A DNA stretch of 64,000 nt from CAVQMB01 sp963713445 (GCA_963713445.1 CAVQMB010000028.1:1-64000), one strand, 5' to 3'. Counted from the stretch's first letter, positions 1 through 8,079 are shown. Numbers and translations are program-made. The notes: generated by a model from the letters alone, not told the origin.

Positions 1-596
1 GCTCTTAACCTCGAAGTTAAGGACAAGACATACCTCTGGATTCAGCCACCCAAACTACCCGAATCTGACGGGATTGTTCTGCGGCCCAAGTCGCCCAAAA
101 AATGCCAACTTCAGCAGCCGTCAACAACTGCAAGTCGAAGTGCCTTTCGCGCGCGCTGCGCACTCCCGTTGACCGGTGTGTAGCGGTCGAAGGCATCCGG
201 AACCTGCACACTAATCGCTGCCAGTCAGGGCAACACGCCAGCGACTTAATCCCCAACAGCCCGCTAGCGGCAGTATTCAGCGCCAGAGCGCTGAAGCGGA
301 TGCCCACAATCTGGCTCCAGCGTCCATGTTCCCGAATGCCTTGTGGGTTGGTAGTGGCGCCGGAGGGGTGGTATGTATTTATTGTATGGGCTACTATTGT
401 TATGGTTTTGTCAGCAGGCAACGGAATAACGTCGGCGGGGTGATAGCCGCGGTCAGAACCGTTAGGGGAAATTTAGGCCGCCTAAATCGGCGAACGGTGT
501 TTAAGTGACTCATTAATTAGCTGCCTGATTTATTTATTCGCTATAGATCTATCGATAGCATGACGTGTGTAACATTAGTTATGTGCCGTGGACATC
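1..596. other. Leader region without a convincing gene
   Basis: Short open frames occur on both strands here, the longest about 134 codons on the minus strand, but none has a recognisable domain, a good ribosome-binding site or neighbours in the same frame. Positions 1-24 look like the right half of an integron-type recombination site (CTTAAC, short spacer, GTTAAGG). The stretch from about 500 is AT-rich and ends in TTAGTTATGT just before the first gene, which could also be a cassette boundary but lacks a clear inner arm. I see no RNA gene. Confidence 0.5.
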
Positions 597-905
597 ATGA
601 AACCCGTCAAAAAAATCCTTAGGACCATCCGTGGAGTAAGCACTCCAATAGGCGGTGTCAGCTGGGAACATGAATGGGCCGATGACAAAATTGTTGATAT
701 CCACTTCCCCCAAAAATCTGGTCTTGAAGAGGAACTATATAATGCTGGTTACAAGATTGCGTGGAGCGCCGAGAAGAAGTTGTCGACGAGGATAGATCTT
801 GAAGGCTGGGAAAAAGTAGTTTGGGAAGATAAAGCAGGTAAACAATTCATTCTCAAGTGTTTCGATGGCCTCACATTGATAATGAAAGAACGAGATAGCA
901 CATAG
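597..905 (+). CDS. Hypothetical protein
   Basis: A 102-residue protein of unknown function. It is soluble, has many charged residues, and shows no signal peptide or membrane segment. Tryptophans recur in short motifs (WEHEWAD, WSAEKK, WEKVVWED). The ATG at 597 is chosen; a GTG at 588 would add three residues. The codon use is AT-richer than the core genes of the window. Its TAG stop lies at the left edge of an imperfect inverted repeat resembling an attC site, as is common for integron cassette genes. I do not recognise the family and propose no function. Confidence 0.5.
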   Translation: MKPVKKILRTIRGVSTPIGGVSWEHEWADDKIVDIHFPQKSGLEEELYNAGYKIAWSAEKKLSTRIDLEGWEKVVWEDKAGKQFILKCFDGLTLIMKERDST

Positions 906-963
906 CAATGCGCTCGTGTGGACCGTTTGCTTCGCTGCGCGCCCCGCAGCTTAAACGTTATCC
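903..963 (+). repeat. attC-like imperfect inverted repeat 1
   Basis: The left arm reads TAGCAATGCGCTCGTGTGGACC and the right arm GCAGCTTAAACGTTATCC, flanking a GC-rich centre (TTCGCTGCGCGC). This layout (TAAC-like core, inner box, hairpin centre, GCTTAA, GTTA-type core) follows integron attC sites. The left core overlaps the stop codon of the upstream gene and the next gene starts 25 bases after the right core. The left core is TAGC rather than TAAC, so the match is imperfect. Confidence 0.45.
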
Positions 964-987
964 GCGCCAAGGTGGGGAGAGAAGATA

Positions 988-2349
988 ATGGCAATGGATT
1001 GGGGTCGACTTCTTAATCCTGACAGGCTGGGTGGTCGACCAGCGAAGGCGGAGTCTGGTAGGTCGCCGTATCATTCTGATCACGATAAAATCATATTTGC
1101 TGGTGCCTTTAGGAGGCTAGCGAGAAAGACACAGGTTCATCCTCTCGCCATGAATGATCACGTCCACAATCGCTTAACTCACAGCTTAGAAGTGGCGTGT
1201 GTGGGACGCAGTCTTGGAGTTCGAGTAGGTCAGAAACTAGCCAAGGATAATAGACTGCCCGATGGTATCTCCCCCAACGATATTGGCGATATCGTTGAAT
1301 CTACCTGTCTAGCTCATGACATAGGAAATCCGCCGTTCGGCCATACCGGTGAGGAAGCCATCCGAAATTGGTTTGAAAAGGACGGTTTCAGCTATTTAGG
1401 ACCACTCTCACCTCGTGAAAGGAATGACCTCTTGACATTCGAGGGAAATGCACAAGGTCTTAGAGTTCTTACCAGAGTTGAGAATCACTTGAATGATGGA
1501 GGCATGAGGCTCACGTACGCAACACTAGCGAGCTTCATCAAGTACCCTTGGACCTGCTCACCTGCTTTGGATGGTAATCGCCCAAAGACAAACAAGTTTG
1601 GAATCTACACATCTGAGCTTGACTACTTTCACGAAATTGCAGCGGCTACAGGGCTTATTTCCAAGGGAGACGACTGGTTTTGCCGGCATCCCTTGGTCCA
1701 TCTCATGGAAAGTGCTGACGACTTTTGCTATGGGATTCTTGATCTCGAAGATGGTCTCGAGATGGGAATTCTTGAGTGGAGTACCATTTATAAAATTTTG
1801 AAGCCTGTAATTCCGAGAGCAGAACATTCGGAATTAGAAAAGATTCTTTCGGAGGTCGCGTTTGGTCGAAGAACCCCGCTTGTCCGTGGGAAAGTGATAG
1901 GTGCATACGTTGATGCCGCAGCAACAGCATTCATTCGTCACGAAAAAGAATACCTCAATGGGGATACAACTGACTTAATGGATCTGTGTGAAGGCTCGGT
2001 TAAAGATTCGGTCAAAGCAGCCAAAGATCTTGCTAGGGAACGCATCTTCAAACATCCCCGAAAGATCGAACTTGAGATTGGAGCCTACAACGTGGTCTCA
2101 ACCTTATTTGAACTGCTGGCAGAAGCTGCATTTGAATGGCATGGCAGTCCAGAAAAATTGTCCTTCAGAAGTCAGAGAGTTGTTGACCTCGTCGGGAGAA
2201 ATACATTTCTGAGAGACGACTCCGAAGCTGAAAAGCACAGATCCACAGCGGAGTATAGAATACTGATGCGGCTGGTCGATTTCGTTGGCGGAATGACGGA
2301 CAATTATGCAACGTTTCTTGCAAAGCAATTCAACGGAATGGGGCAATAG
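988..2349 (+). CDS. dgt: dGTPase (dNTP triphosphohydrolase, HD superfamily)
   Basis: Predicted to hydrolyse dGTP (or other dNTPs) to the deoxynucleoside and tripolyphosphate. The HD metal-binding residues are visible: His65 in NRLTHSLEV, His110-Asp111 in CLAHDIGNPPFGHTG, and a downstream ESADDF Asp. The N-terminal LNPDRLGG and KIIFAGAFRRLARKTQV segments are also typical of the dGTPase family. At 453 residues it is a normal length. The ATG at 988 follows a GGGGAGAG ribosome-binding site. The gene is visibly AT-richer than the core genes and lies between an attC-like repeat and a transposase-derived element, so it was probably acquired. dGTPases in such settings can act in nucleotide-depletion defence against phage; here that is inference only. 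Confidence 0.88.
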   Translation: MAMDWGRLLNPDRLGGRPAKAESGRSPYHSDHDKIIFAGAFRRLARKTQVHPLAMNDHVHNRLTHSLEVACVGRSLGVRVGQKLAKDNRLPDGISPNDIGDIVESTCLAHDIGNPPFGHTGEEAIRNWFEKDGFSYLGPLSPRERNDLLTFEGNAQGLRVLTRVENHLNDGGMRLTYATLASFIKYPWTCSPALDGNRPKTNKFGIYTSELDYFHEIAAATGLISKGDDWFCRHPLVHLMESADDFCYGILDLEDGLEMGILEWSTIYKILKPVIPRAEHSELEKILSEVAFGRRTPLVRGKVIGAYVDAAATAFIRHEKEYLNGDTTDLMDLCEGSVKDSVKAAKDLARERIFKHPRKIELEIGAYNVVSTLFELLAEAAFEWHGSPEKLSFRSQRVVDLVGRNTFLRDDSEAEKHRSTAEYRILMRLVDFVGGMTDNYATFLAKQFNGMGQ

Positions 2350-2383
2350 CAATCCTCATTAGCCCCGAAGTTCAGGGGATCTA

Positions 2384-3176
2384 GGGACAGTTTACTGAAT
2401 TCAAGACCGACAACAGGGCCGAGTGACAGGAAGGCAACGACGCGGGAGGGAGCGAGCGAGACATGGCAAGGCTGGCGAGAGTCGTGGCGCCGGGACTGCC
2501 TCATCACGTGACCCAAAGGGGCAATCGACGGCAGAAGACGTTTTTCAACGAGGGCGACTACGCCGAGTATCAGCGATTGCTGGCGCGCTCGTGCGAAAAC
2601 TGCGGTACGGAAGTGTGGGCGTATTGTCTCATGCCGAACCACGTGCACCTGATCTTGGTCCAGAGACGAAACGGGGTTGCGTGCAGCGTTGGCGGAGGCG
2701 CATCGGCGGTATACGCGGTATGTGAACGTCCGAGAGGGTTGGCGAGGGCACCTGTGGCAGGAGCGCTTCCACTCGTTATGTGATGGATGAGCGATACCTT
2801 GTCGCGGCGGCGAGGTATGTAGAGCGCAATCCAGGCGGGCGAGGCTGTGCGCATCGGCGCAGGACTGGCCATGGTCAAGCGCGCGGGCTCATCTGGCCGG
2901 AGCGGATGATGCGCTGGTGAACGCGGACCGGTTGTTGGCGTTGATGCCCCACTGGGCAGCGTTCATCGGGCACGACGGTGCGCGGGATTTTGCGGACCGG
3001 GTGCATGCGCATGCCCGTACTGGGCGCCCGCTTGGCCCGGAATCCTTTGTCGAGTCGCTGGAGCGGGCCTTGGGACGGTCGCTGAAACGCGGCAAGCCAG
3101 GACCTAAGCCCCGGGGACAGGATCACCAGGCCCATGACCTGTTCGATGGCTGAGGTTGAGATAAGTAAACTGTCCC
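2384..3176 (+). mobile_element. Small element with 13-bp inverted ends around a decayed REP-type transposase gene
   Basis: GGGACAGTTTACT at 2384-2396 is repeated as an exact reverse complement at 3164-3176. Between them lies one gene, a frameshifted Y1-family (TnpA-REP) transposase. The element is about 790 bp. The flanks show no obvious target duplication. The 13-bp ends are the outer boundaries that can be seen; whether they are the true cleavage sites is not known. Confidence 0.65.
2463..3153 (+). pseudogene. REP-associated tyrosine transposase (Y1_Tnp), frameshifted
   Basis: Encodes a relative of the single-strand HUH transposases that mobilise REP/RAYT elements. The N-terminus (MARLARVVAPGLPHHVTQRGNRRQ) and the HUH motif PNHVHLIL are intact in the first frame. 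The frame shifts near 2661 into DETGLRAALAEAHRRYTRYV and GHLWQERFHS, again near 2776 into VMDERYLVAAARYVERNP, and again near 2834 into RARLCASAQDWPWSSARAHL, running on to a stop at 3153. When the three shifts are corrected the whole family profile is present, about 230 residues. As read, it cannot give a full-length protein. Confidence 0.8.
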
Positions 3177-3249
3177 CGGAATTGCGTTAGCTCCAGCCGG
3201 CAGCACGGCGGTACAATCAAAAACTCGCATCATTCAGAGGCGATAGTAC

Positions 3250-3450
3250 ATGAGTCGGGTCGAAGCCATTGAACAAGAAGTCCAGAAGCTGTCCCCCAGA
3301 GAGTTGGCGGACTTCCGAGAGTGGTTTGCGCGCTTTGATGCGGACGCGTGGGACAGGAAGCTGGAAGCGGATGTTGGGGCTGGAAAACTGGACGCGTTCG
3401 CCGAGCGCGCACTGGCGGACCATAAAGCGGGCAGAAGCCGGGAGCTGTGA
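3250..3450 (+). CDS. Antitoxin-like protein of a RelE-type module
   Basis: A 66-residue acidic protein with the pattern VEAIEQEVQKLSPRELADFREWF followed by an acidic AWDRKLEADVGAGKL segment. I recognise this as the antitoxin partner commonly found before RelE/HigB-like toxins. It should bind and neutralise the downstream toxin and repress the shared promoter. Its TGA stop overlaps the GTG start of the toxin gene, so the two are translationally coupled. No separate DNA-binding domain can be distinguished at this length. Confidence 0.75.
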   Translation: MSRVEAIEQEVQKLSPRELADFREWFARFDADAWDRKLEADVGAGKLDAFAERALADHKAGRSREL

Positions 3451-3701
3451 AGCATCATGCCTCTTCCCAGTTCTGGGAATGCTTTGATGCCCTTCCAAGG
3501 CGGGTTCAGGAACTCGCTCGCCGTAACTACGCGCTCCTGAAGAAAGACCCCGCTCATCCTTCGCTTCACTTCAAAAAGGTCGGACGGTATCGATCTATCC
3601 GCATCGGCTTGCAATACCGAGCCTTTGGCATAGAGATACCGGAGGGCGTGTTGTGGTTCTGGATCGGGTCGCATGCAGAATACGATAAATTGTTGGGCTA
3701 A
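3447..3701 (+). CDS. RelE/ParE-superfamily toxin
   Basis: An 84-residue basic protein with the compact RelE fold pattern: a helical start (FWECFDALPRRVQELARRNYALLKKDP), then strands LHFKKVGRYRSIRIGLQYRAFG and a C-terminal WFWIGSHAEYDKLLG. The family cleaves mRNA at the ribosome or poisons gyrase; which of the two applies is not clear from the sequence. It starts with GTG inside the stop codon of the antitoxin gene. The C-terminal SHAEYDKL ending is typical of RelE-type toxins paired with the short antitoxin seen here. Confidence 0.78.
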   Translation: MKHHASSQFWECFDALPRRVQELARRNYALLKKDPAHPSLHFKKVGRYRSIRIGLQYRAFGIEIPEGVLWFWIGSHAEYDKLLG

Positions 3702-3950
3702 TAAGCCCATCGACTCGCAGCGGATCGAACTCACATCTAACATTGACTCGATAACCGACGAGCCTCGGCCAGAACAGCGGGTCGATAAGGCAGCGTAAAG
3801 AATGTGGAACAGGTCGAAGAAGAAGAAACGGGACGGGTCAATGAATCGAGCCGCCGATGTTTCAGGAAATACGGCGGTTTGGAATATTTGGTGTCAGAGT
3901 AAAATTTATCTGCGATTATCGCCTTGTCGACTCGTCAGTTAGCTGACGCC
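3702..3950. other. Intergenic stretch between toxin gene and second transposase remnant
   Basis: No gene is apparent. A GGTGTCAGAGTAAAATTT string near 3891-3908 resembles the outer sequences often seen next to Y1 transposase genes and may be the end of the second element. A GTCAGTTAGCTGAC palindrome lies just before the remnant gene. Confidence 0.35.
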
Positions 3951-4187
3951 ATGGCAGGATTAACCCGAGTGGCCCCTGTCGGCGTGCCCCAACATATCCT
4001 ACAGCGAGGAAATAACAGGCAGGTTTGCTTTGCCAGTGAAGAAGATATGAAAGCGTATCTCAATTGGCTCAAAGAGTTGTCCCGGAAGCATCAGGTCGAT
4101 GTGCACGCCTGGGTCTTGATAACAAATCATGGGCATCTGCTGTGTACGCCATGGAAAGACAATGCCATTAGCCGCATGATGCAATGA
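3951..4187 (+). pseudogene. Truncated REP-type transposase (Y1_Tnp)
   Basis: Only the N-terminal 78 residues of a Y1 transposase remain. The start MAGLTRVAPVGVPQHILQRG, the middle NRQVCFASEEDMKAYLNWL and the metal-binding region (NHGHLL, where NHVHLL is usual) are seen. The frame then stops at ISRMMQ followed by TGA; the next codons still read IGR, so an early stop has cut a longer gene. The catalytic tyrosine region is missing. It belongs to a different subgroup from the first transposase (TPWKDNAISRMMQ type). Confidence 0.75.
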
Positions 4188-4219
4188 ATCGGGCGTCTGA
4201 GAGATAAACGCCGTGGGGG

Positions 4220-4519
4220 ATGAAGTGCTTATTCCGTTACGGCCTTAGGATGGACGGCAAAGCTATTTCGCTGAACACGAAACTTCGTGACGCTGGCGTC
4301 AATATTGGTGCCGTGGTTCAAATAGATATCGGTGTCTATGAAGATCTTTATAAGAAGGAACTGGAGGAAGCGTTTTCCGGAGACAAGCTGTACCACATGA
4401 CGCCTGAAATCATGCTGCGCGAGCAATGGTTACGCGAGCAGGTCGCAGCCCGGCGGCGTCTTACGCAGGCCAACCTCAAAAAATTACCGACTCATGTTTC
4501 TCAAACATGTGACGGCTAA
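4220..4519 (+). CDS. Hypothetical protein, possible cassette gene
   Basis: A 99-residue protein with no family I can name. The first half (GLRMDGKAISLNTKLRDAGV, then GAVVQIDIGVYEDL) has a strand-helix-strand rhythm loosely like ubiquitin-fold domains, and the second half is helical and charged (LREQWLREQVAARRRL). That resemblance is weak. The ATG at 4220 follows a GGGGG ribosome-binding site. The TAA stop falls inside the left core of an attC-like repeat. It could also be a fragment of a longer protein, since the start lies just after the truncated transposase. Confidence 0.45.
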   Translation: MKCLFRYGLRMDGKAISLNTKLRDAGVNIGAVVQIDIGVYEDLYKKELEEAFSGDKLYHMTPEIMLREQWLREQVAARRRLTQANLKKLPTHVSQTCDG

Positions 4520-4609
4520 CCATGCGTTCGAGCGGAGCACCTGGCAGCGACACTGCTGGGTGCCCTCGTCGCTGCGCTCCTCGGCGCCCGCTCAACCTGA
4601 ACGTCATGC
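4514..4609 (+). repeat. attC-like imperfect inverted repeat 2
   Basis: The left arm is GGCTAACCATGCGTTCGAGCGG and the right arm is CGCCCGCTCAACCTGAACGTCATGC. Reverse-complemented, the right arm realigns with the left over CATGxCGTTCxxGxGAGCGG. The left core contains the stop codon of the upstream gene. The layout follows integron attC sites, though the right core is GTCA rather than GTTA. The next gene, an antitoxin, starts about 70 bases later. Confidence 0.5.
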
Positions 4610-4681
4610 AAAACGTTCGCCTTTACGTACGTACTGAAAGGCGTACACTGATGAATACTTAAGCCACTTCACAGGTGCGCC

Positions 4682-4924
4682 ATGTCTGGAATCACCGCAA
4701 CCGAGGCTCGCAGCAACCTTTATCGGTTGATTGACGAAACGGCCGAGTCCCATCAGCCCATCATCATCACGGGTAAGCGAAATAAAGCGGTTTTGGTATC
4801 TGAAGAAGACTGGTCGGCCATTCAGGAAACATTGTTTCTTCTCTCTGTACCCGGCATGCGGGAATCGATTCGTGAGGGTATGGATACCCCAGCCGAGCAA
4901 TGTGACGAGGAGCTGGAGTGGTGA
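4682..4924 (+). CDS. yefM: YefM/Phd-family antitoxin
   Basis: An 80-residue antitoxin that should bind the YoeB toxin encoded next and autorepress the pair. The Phd/YefM DNA-binding fold is clear: ITATEARSNLYRLIDETAE, then QPIIITGKRNKAVLVSEEDW and the helical SAIQETLFLLSVPGMRESI, with an acidic toxin-binding tail (DTPAEQCDEELEW). It overlaps the toxin gene by seven bases. An attC-like repeat lies on each side of the pair, so the two genes may form one mobile cassette. Confidence 0.9.
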   Translation: MSGITATEARSNLYRLIDETAESHQPIIITGKRNKAVLVSEEDWSAIQETLFLLSVPGMRESIREGMDTPAEQCDEELEW

Positions 4925-5184
4925 CATGGAAGTTGGTCTACACCAAACAAGCTCAGAAGGACGCGAAAAAGTTAGTCGCAAGTGGCCTGAAACCAAAAGC
5001 TCAGGAACTACTGGCCCTCATTGCCGAGGACCCTTATAGAAAGCCACCCCCGTTTGAAAAGCTGGTTGGCGATCTCGCTGGGGCTTTTTCACGCCGGATC
5101 AACATTCAACACCGCCTGGTATACCAAGTGCTTGAAGAACAGAAGATCGTGAAAGTGCTTCGACTTTGGAGCCACTACGAATAA
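4918..5184 (+). CDS. yoeB: YoeB/Txe-family mRNA interferase toxin
   Basis: An 88-residue ribosome-dependent endoribonuclease. Family features are WKLVYTKQAQKDAKKL at the start, PFEKLVGDLAGAFSRRINIQHRLVYQ in the middle, and the terminal LRLWSHYE with the catalytic His and C-terminal Tyr expected in YoeB. Starts at one of two adjacent GTG codons, within the end of yefM. Its stop is two bases from the left core of the third attC-like repeat. Confidence 0.92.
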   Translation: MVTWKLVYTKQAQKDAKKLVASGLKPKAQELLALIAEDPYRKPPPFEKLVGDLAGAFSRRINIQHRLVYQVLEEQKIVKVLRLWSHYE

Positions 5185-5185
5185 G

Positions 5186-5259
5186 GCATAACCAGCCGCT
5201 GTTATCGGACAATTTCTACGCTTCACGGCTCCAAAATTGCCGCAAAGCTCAACGTTAGC
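5186..5259 (+). repeat. attC-like imperfect inverted repeat 3
   Basis: This is the clearest of the three sites. The left arm is GCATAACCAGCCGCTG with an inner TCGGACAATTT, and the right arm is AAATTGCCGCAAAGCTC ending in AACGTTAGC. The outer cores GCATAAC and GTTAGC are opposed, and CGGACAATTT pairs with AAATTGCCG with one unpaired base, as in folded attC hairpins. The site begins two bases after the yoeB stop codon. Confidence 0.55.
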
Positions 5260-5317
5260 AGTTACAAAACCCCTCCAAAATCTTGCGAGATGAGTAAAAA
5301 AGGAATAATTTATACTC

Positions 5318-5581
5318 ATGGACGAGTTTGAATTTGACGAAACCAAAAGCAGGGCCAATCTGGAGAAGCACGGCATCGATTTCGTGTCCGCCCAAGGGCT
5401 CTGGAAGGATCCGTACCTTCTGGAAATCCGAGCAAAATCAGAGGATGAACAGAGGTTCTTGCTTATCGGCAAGATTGGTGAAAAGCACTGGTCGGCTGTC
5501 GTCACTTACAGGGAAGGCCGTATTCGTCTGATTTCGGTTAGGCGCTCTCGCAGGAAAGAGGTTGAACTCTATGAAAGCTAA
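5318..5581 (+). CDS. brnT: BrnT-family toxin
   Basis: An 87-residue RelE-like ribonuclease toxin of the BrnT family. Hallmarks are FEFDETKSRANLEKHGIDF at the N-terminus, LLIGKIGEKHWSAVVTYREGRIRLISVRRS in the core, and a C-terminal RRKEVELYE. The toxin gene precedes the antitoxin, as is usual for brnTA. It overlaps brnA by eleven bases. A TATACT-like box occurs just upstream (about 5309-5314), the likely promoter -10 region. Confidence 0.93.
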   Translation: MDEFEFDETKSRANLEKHGIDFVSAQGLWKDPYLLEIRAKSEDEQRFLLIGKIGEKHWSAVVTYREGRIRLISVRRSRRKEVELYES

Positions 5582-5807
5582 AGATTTCGATAAAAAATTC
5601 GAGGAAGATCAAGAAGATATCGTTGATGATCTTGATCTTTCCTCGGCTCGCCGCGTCAATCAGGAACAAAAACGAATCAACGTCGATTTTCCGGCTTGGG
5701 TTGTAGAGTCGTTGGATCGTGAGGCAGCACGTATTGGTGTTACCCGCCAATCGATCATAAAGGTATGGTTGGTTGAGCGTCTTCAAGCAGAAGCTGCTAA
5801 CAAATAG
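5571..5807 (+). CDS. brnA: BrnA-family antitoxin
   Basis: A 78-residue antitoxin with the ribbon-helix-helix C-terminal half expected of BrnA: KRINVDFPAWVVESLDREA, then RIGVTRQSIIKVWLVERLQ. The N-terminal half is acidic (FEEDQEDIVDDLDLSSA) and should wrap the toxin. The ATG at 5571 inside brnT is chosen; a TTG at 5562 is possible. It should repress the brnTA promoter. It closes the run of three toxin-antitoxin pairs. Confidence 0.9.
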   Translation: MKAKDFDKKFEEDQEDIVDDLDLSSARRVNQEQKRINVDFPAWVVESLDREAARIGVTRQSIIKVWLVERLQAEAANK

Positions 5808-6455
5808 TTCCAGTTCGTTCTGGCCTTTCAGGCCGCCACCGGACTTAGCTGAGTGTCCGGTTGGGCTTGACCACGACACGTCATCAATGGCGGAGATCCC
5901 TGGAAGGGGCGTTCAAGGGTTCGGTACATGGCCGCCGGGTTCTATGAAGGAAGAATGGGGCCAGGTCTTGCAATAGAGCAAAGGGTGTTTGAGAAGTCGG
6001 CCATAACCGGCTGCCGCGAGTCGTCACTACGGCTAAGTCGAGGTGCTGAGCGGTTCGGGGAATGCTTCACTAGCGTCGCGCAAGCCGGGTTTACGGCAAT
6101 ATGCCGGGCAAAAATGACGCCACGACGACCGACCTGATCCCGTGCGTCCCGCGGCGCTTCGCGGTCAGTACAGTGTTGGCGCGGGTTGCGGGCAATGTTG
6201 GGCTTCAAACGGCAGTGACGCTGTTTCAGGCTGAGGAGAGAAGTGGATGGACATCTATCACATCTGATGCAATCTCAAACCAGGGGTCCTCGATCTGGAC
6301 TTTGTGGAAGATGCCGACTCCACCTGAGCCCGTCTGCGCAGAGCTGGCTGGAGCCTGAGCGGCCGCTGCCAGAGAGGAACTGACCGTCGCGTTGCCGGGC
6401 GGCATCTCGATTACGGGACTGCGCGCGGGTAATATCGATGCGCTGCACCCGTGAC
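5808..6455. other. Intergenic region with possible mobile-element debris
   Basis: No gene with family support is visible in about 650 bases. A GAATGGGGCCAGGTCTTGCA string at 5953-5972 resembles sequences that accompany Y1-transposase elements and may be an orphan end. Short open frames on both strands are not supported by ribosome-binding sites or homology. The region separates the accessory patch from core-type genes. Confidence 0.4.
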
Positions 6456-6779
6456 TCAGCCGGCGCGCGGTCCCAGCAGGATAACCAATGCGCCGGCGAC
6501 GCTGAGTCCCGCACCCAGCACATCCCAACGGTCAGGGCGGACGCCTTCGGTTACCCATAGCCACAGCAGCGAGCTGACGATATAGATCCCGCCATAACCC
6601 GCGTAGGCACGACCGGCGAGGCTGCTGTCGACCCGGGTCAGCAGGCTGGCAAAGAGCGCTAATGACAGCAGCCCCGGCACCAGCCACCAGGGGGAACGGC
6701 CCAGCCGGAGCCAGGCCCAGAACGCGAAACAGCCGGAAATCTCGGCCAGCGCGGCGCAGACATAGATCAGGATGCTCAT
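6456..6779 (-). CDS. YnfA-family (UPF0060) inner-membrane protein
   Basis: A 107-residue protein with four predicted membrane helices, of the YnfA/UPF0060 family, small-multidrug-resistance-like proteins of uncertain substrate. The helices are [53 protein letters not shown], and [18 protein letters not shown]. The AEISGCF and [11 protein letters not shown] motifs match the family. The ATG at 6779 fits the family length; the frame remains open upstream but that extension has no family match. Confidence 0.88.
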   Translation of the reverse strand: MSILIYVCAALAEISGCFAFWAWLRLGRSPWWLVPGLLSLALFASLLTRVDSSLAGRAYAGYGGIYIVSSLLWLWVTEGVRPDRWDVLGAGLSVAGALVILLGPRAG

Positions 6780-7192
6780 GGCGACAGCGTAGAGCATGGC
6801 AACTCGGGTAACCAGTATTGTCGCTGGGTGACCAGTGGACGGCTTCGGTCCACAAGGCTCGCGGTTGGAATAAGCGGTATCCTGCAACCGTCTTATGATC
6901 GCTTTGGGCAGCGTTGATCGCGGGCCGCTGCAACGGGGGCTGATCGACCCGGTGGCCCGGGGGCTGGCAACCTTGACCGCGCCCCTCGATAGAGGGTAAA
7001 AGGACCGCACGATGGTATTAGCTAGAAGGCTGAGATATCAAACGTTTTAGCCGGAGTGCCAATGACAATGCGTGCTGATCAGGGCGCGGGTGGGCGCCGT
7101 TGTCACCAGCGCGGGGTGCGCTCGGCGCAAGTGCAAATTGCTGTGAAGGGACTGCGGGTGACGGCACACCGCTTTCTCCGCGGGGGGGCAGG
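6780..7192. other. Divergent intergenic region upstream of the ABC importer
   Basis: About 410 bases between the YnfA-like gene (minus) and the importer operon (plus). It is likely to hold both promoters, but I cannot point to a convincing -35/-10 pair, operator or RNA. The importer frame is open from 7100 but the extra 31 codons have no family match. Confidence 0.4.
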
Positions 7193-8068
7193 ATGGCGGT
7201 AGGGCAGGCCAAAGCACAAGGCCGCCGCCCCTGGTTGCTGCTCAGCCCGGCGCTGACAACACTGGCTTTTCTGCTCGTCATTCCGCTTGGCTTTATCGTG
7301 GTTTACTCGTTTTGGCTGCGCTCAGCGAGCGGGGCCGATGTCCCTGCGTTAAATGTGCACAACTGGACCAGGCTGCTGGATGACCGCTTCTACTGGCTGA
7401 TTCTGTGGCAGACCGTGCGCATCGCCTTCATCACCACGGTGGTCTGCATTCTGGTGGGCTACGTGCCGGCGTATTTCATCGCCAACTCGCGCATGCGCCA
7501 TAAGTCGCTGCTGATTCTGCTGCTCATGTTGCCGTTCTGGGTCAGCTACATCATCCGCACCATGTCCTGGATCAACGTGCTCGGCACCACCGGCGCGGTC
7601 AACAAGCTGCTGCTCACGCTGGGCCTGATCCATTCGCCGTTGCCCATGCTGTACAACGAGGGCGCGGTCATACTGGGTTTGGTGAACTACCTGCTTCCGT
7701 TCATGATCCTCAATGTCTACGTGAGCCTATCGGGAATCGACGGCAACCTGGAGCCGGCCGCACGCACCCTGGGTGCGAGCCCGTGGCAGGCGTTTCTCGA
7801 GGTGACGCTGCCGCTGTCGCTGCCTGGCGTGGCCGCGGGCAGCCTGTTGTGTTTCGTGCTCGGCGGCGGTACCTATATCACGCCGCAGATTTTGGGCGGC
7901 CCGGGTAACGTCATGTTCGCCAACCTGATCTACGGCTCGGTGATCACGCGTCTGGACTGGCCGTTTGGCTCGGTGTTGTCCATTGTGATGCTGATGACCC
8001 TGGGCAGCGTGGTGGTGCTGTACACGCGCTTCATCGGCCTCAGCCAGATCTACAAGAGCTTCGGGTGA
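7193..8068 (+). CDS. potB: ABC transporter permease, PotB-like
   Basis: A 291-residue inner-membrane permease of the spermidine/putrescine type. Six helices are predicted, starting with PWLLLSPALTTLAFLLVIPL. The cytoplasmic EAA loop that contacts the ATPase reads AARTLGASPWQAFLEVTLPL. The sequence FWVSYIIRTMSWINVLG is typical of PotB/PotH permeases. The ATG at 7193 follows a G-rich ribosome-binding site. It is the first gene of potB-potC-potD-potA, with the next three genes closely spaced. Substrate is inferred from family only; related transporters carry other small cations. Confidence 0.85.
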   Translation: MAVGQAKAQGRRPWLLLSPALTTLAFLLVIPLGFIVVYSFWLRSASGADVPALNVHNWTRLLDDRFYWLILWQTVRIAFITTVVCILVGYVPAYFIANSRMRHKSLLILLLMLPFWVSYIIRTMSWINVLGTTGAVNKLLLTLGLIHSPLPMLYNEGAVILGLVNYLLPFMILNVYVSLSGIDGNLEPAARTLGASPWQAFLEVTLPLSLPGVAAGSLLCFVLGGGTYITPQILGGPGNVMFANLIYGSVITRLDWPFGSVLSIVMLMTLGSVVVLYTRFIGLSQIYKSFG

Positions 8069-8079
8069 GGGCGGCGCGC

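Noticed and set aside
17..421. A 134-codon minus-strand open frame at the left edge
   Set aside because: No recognised family, no good ribosome-binding site and poor composition; it could be a cassette gene in reverse but evidence is too thin.
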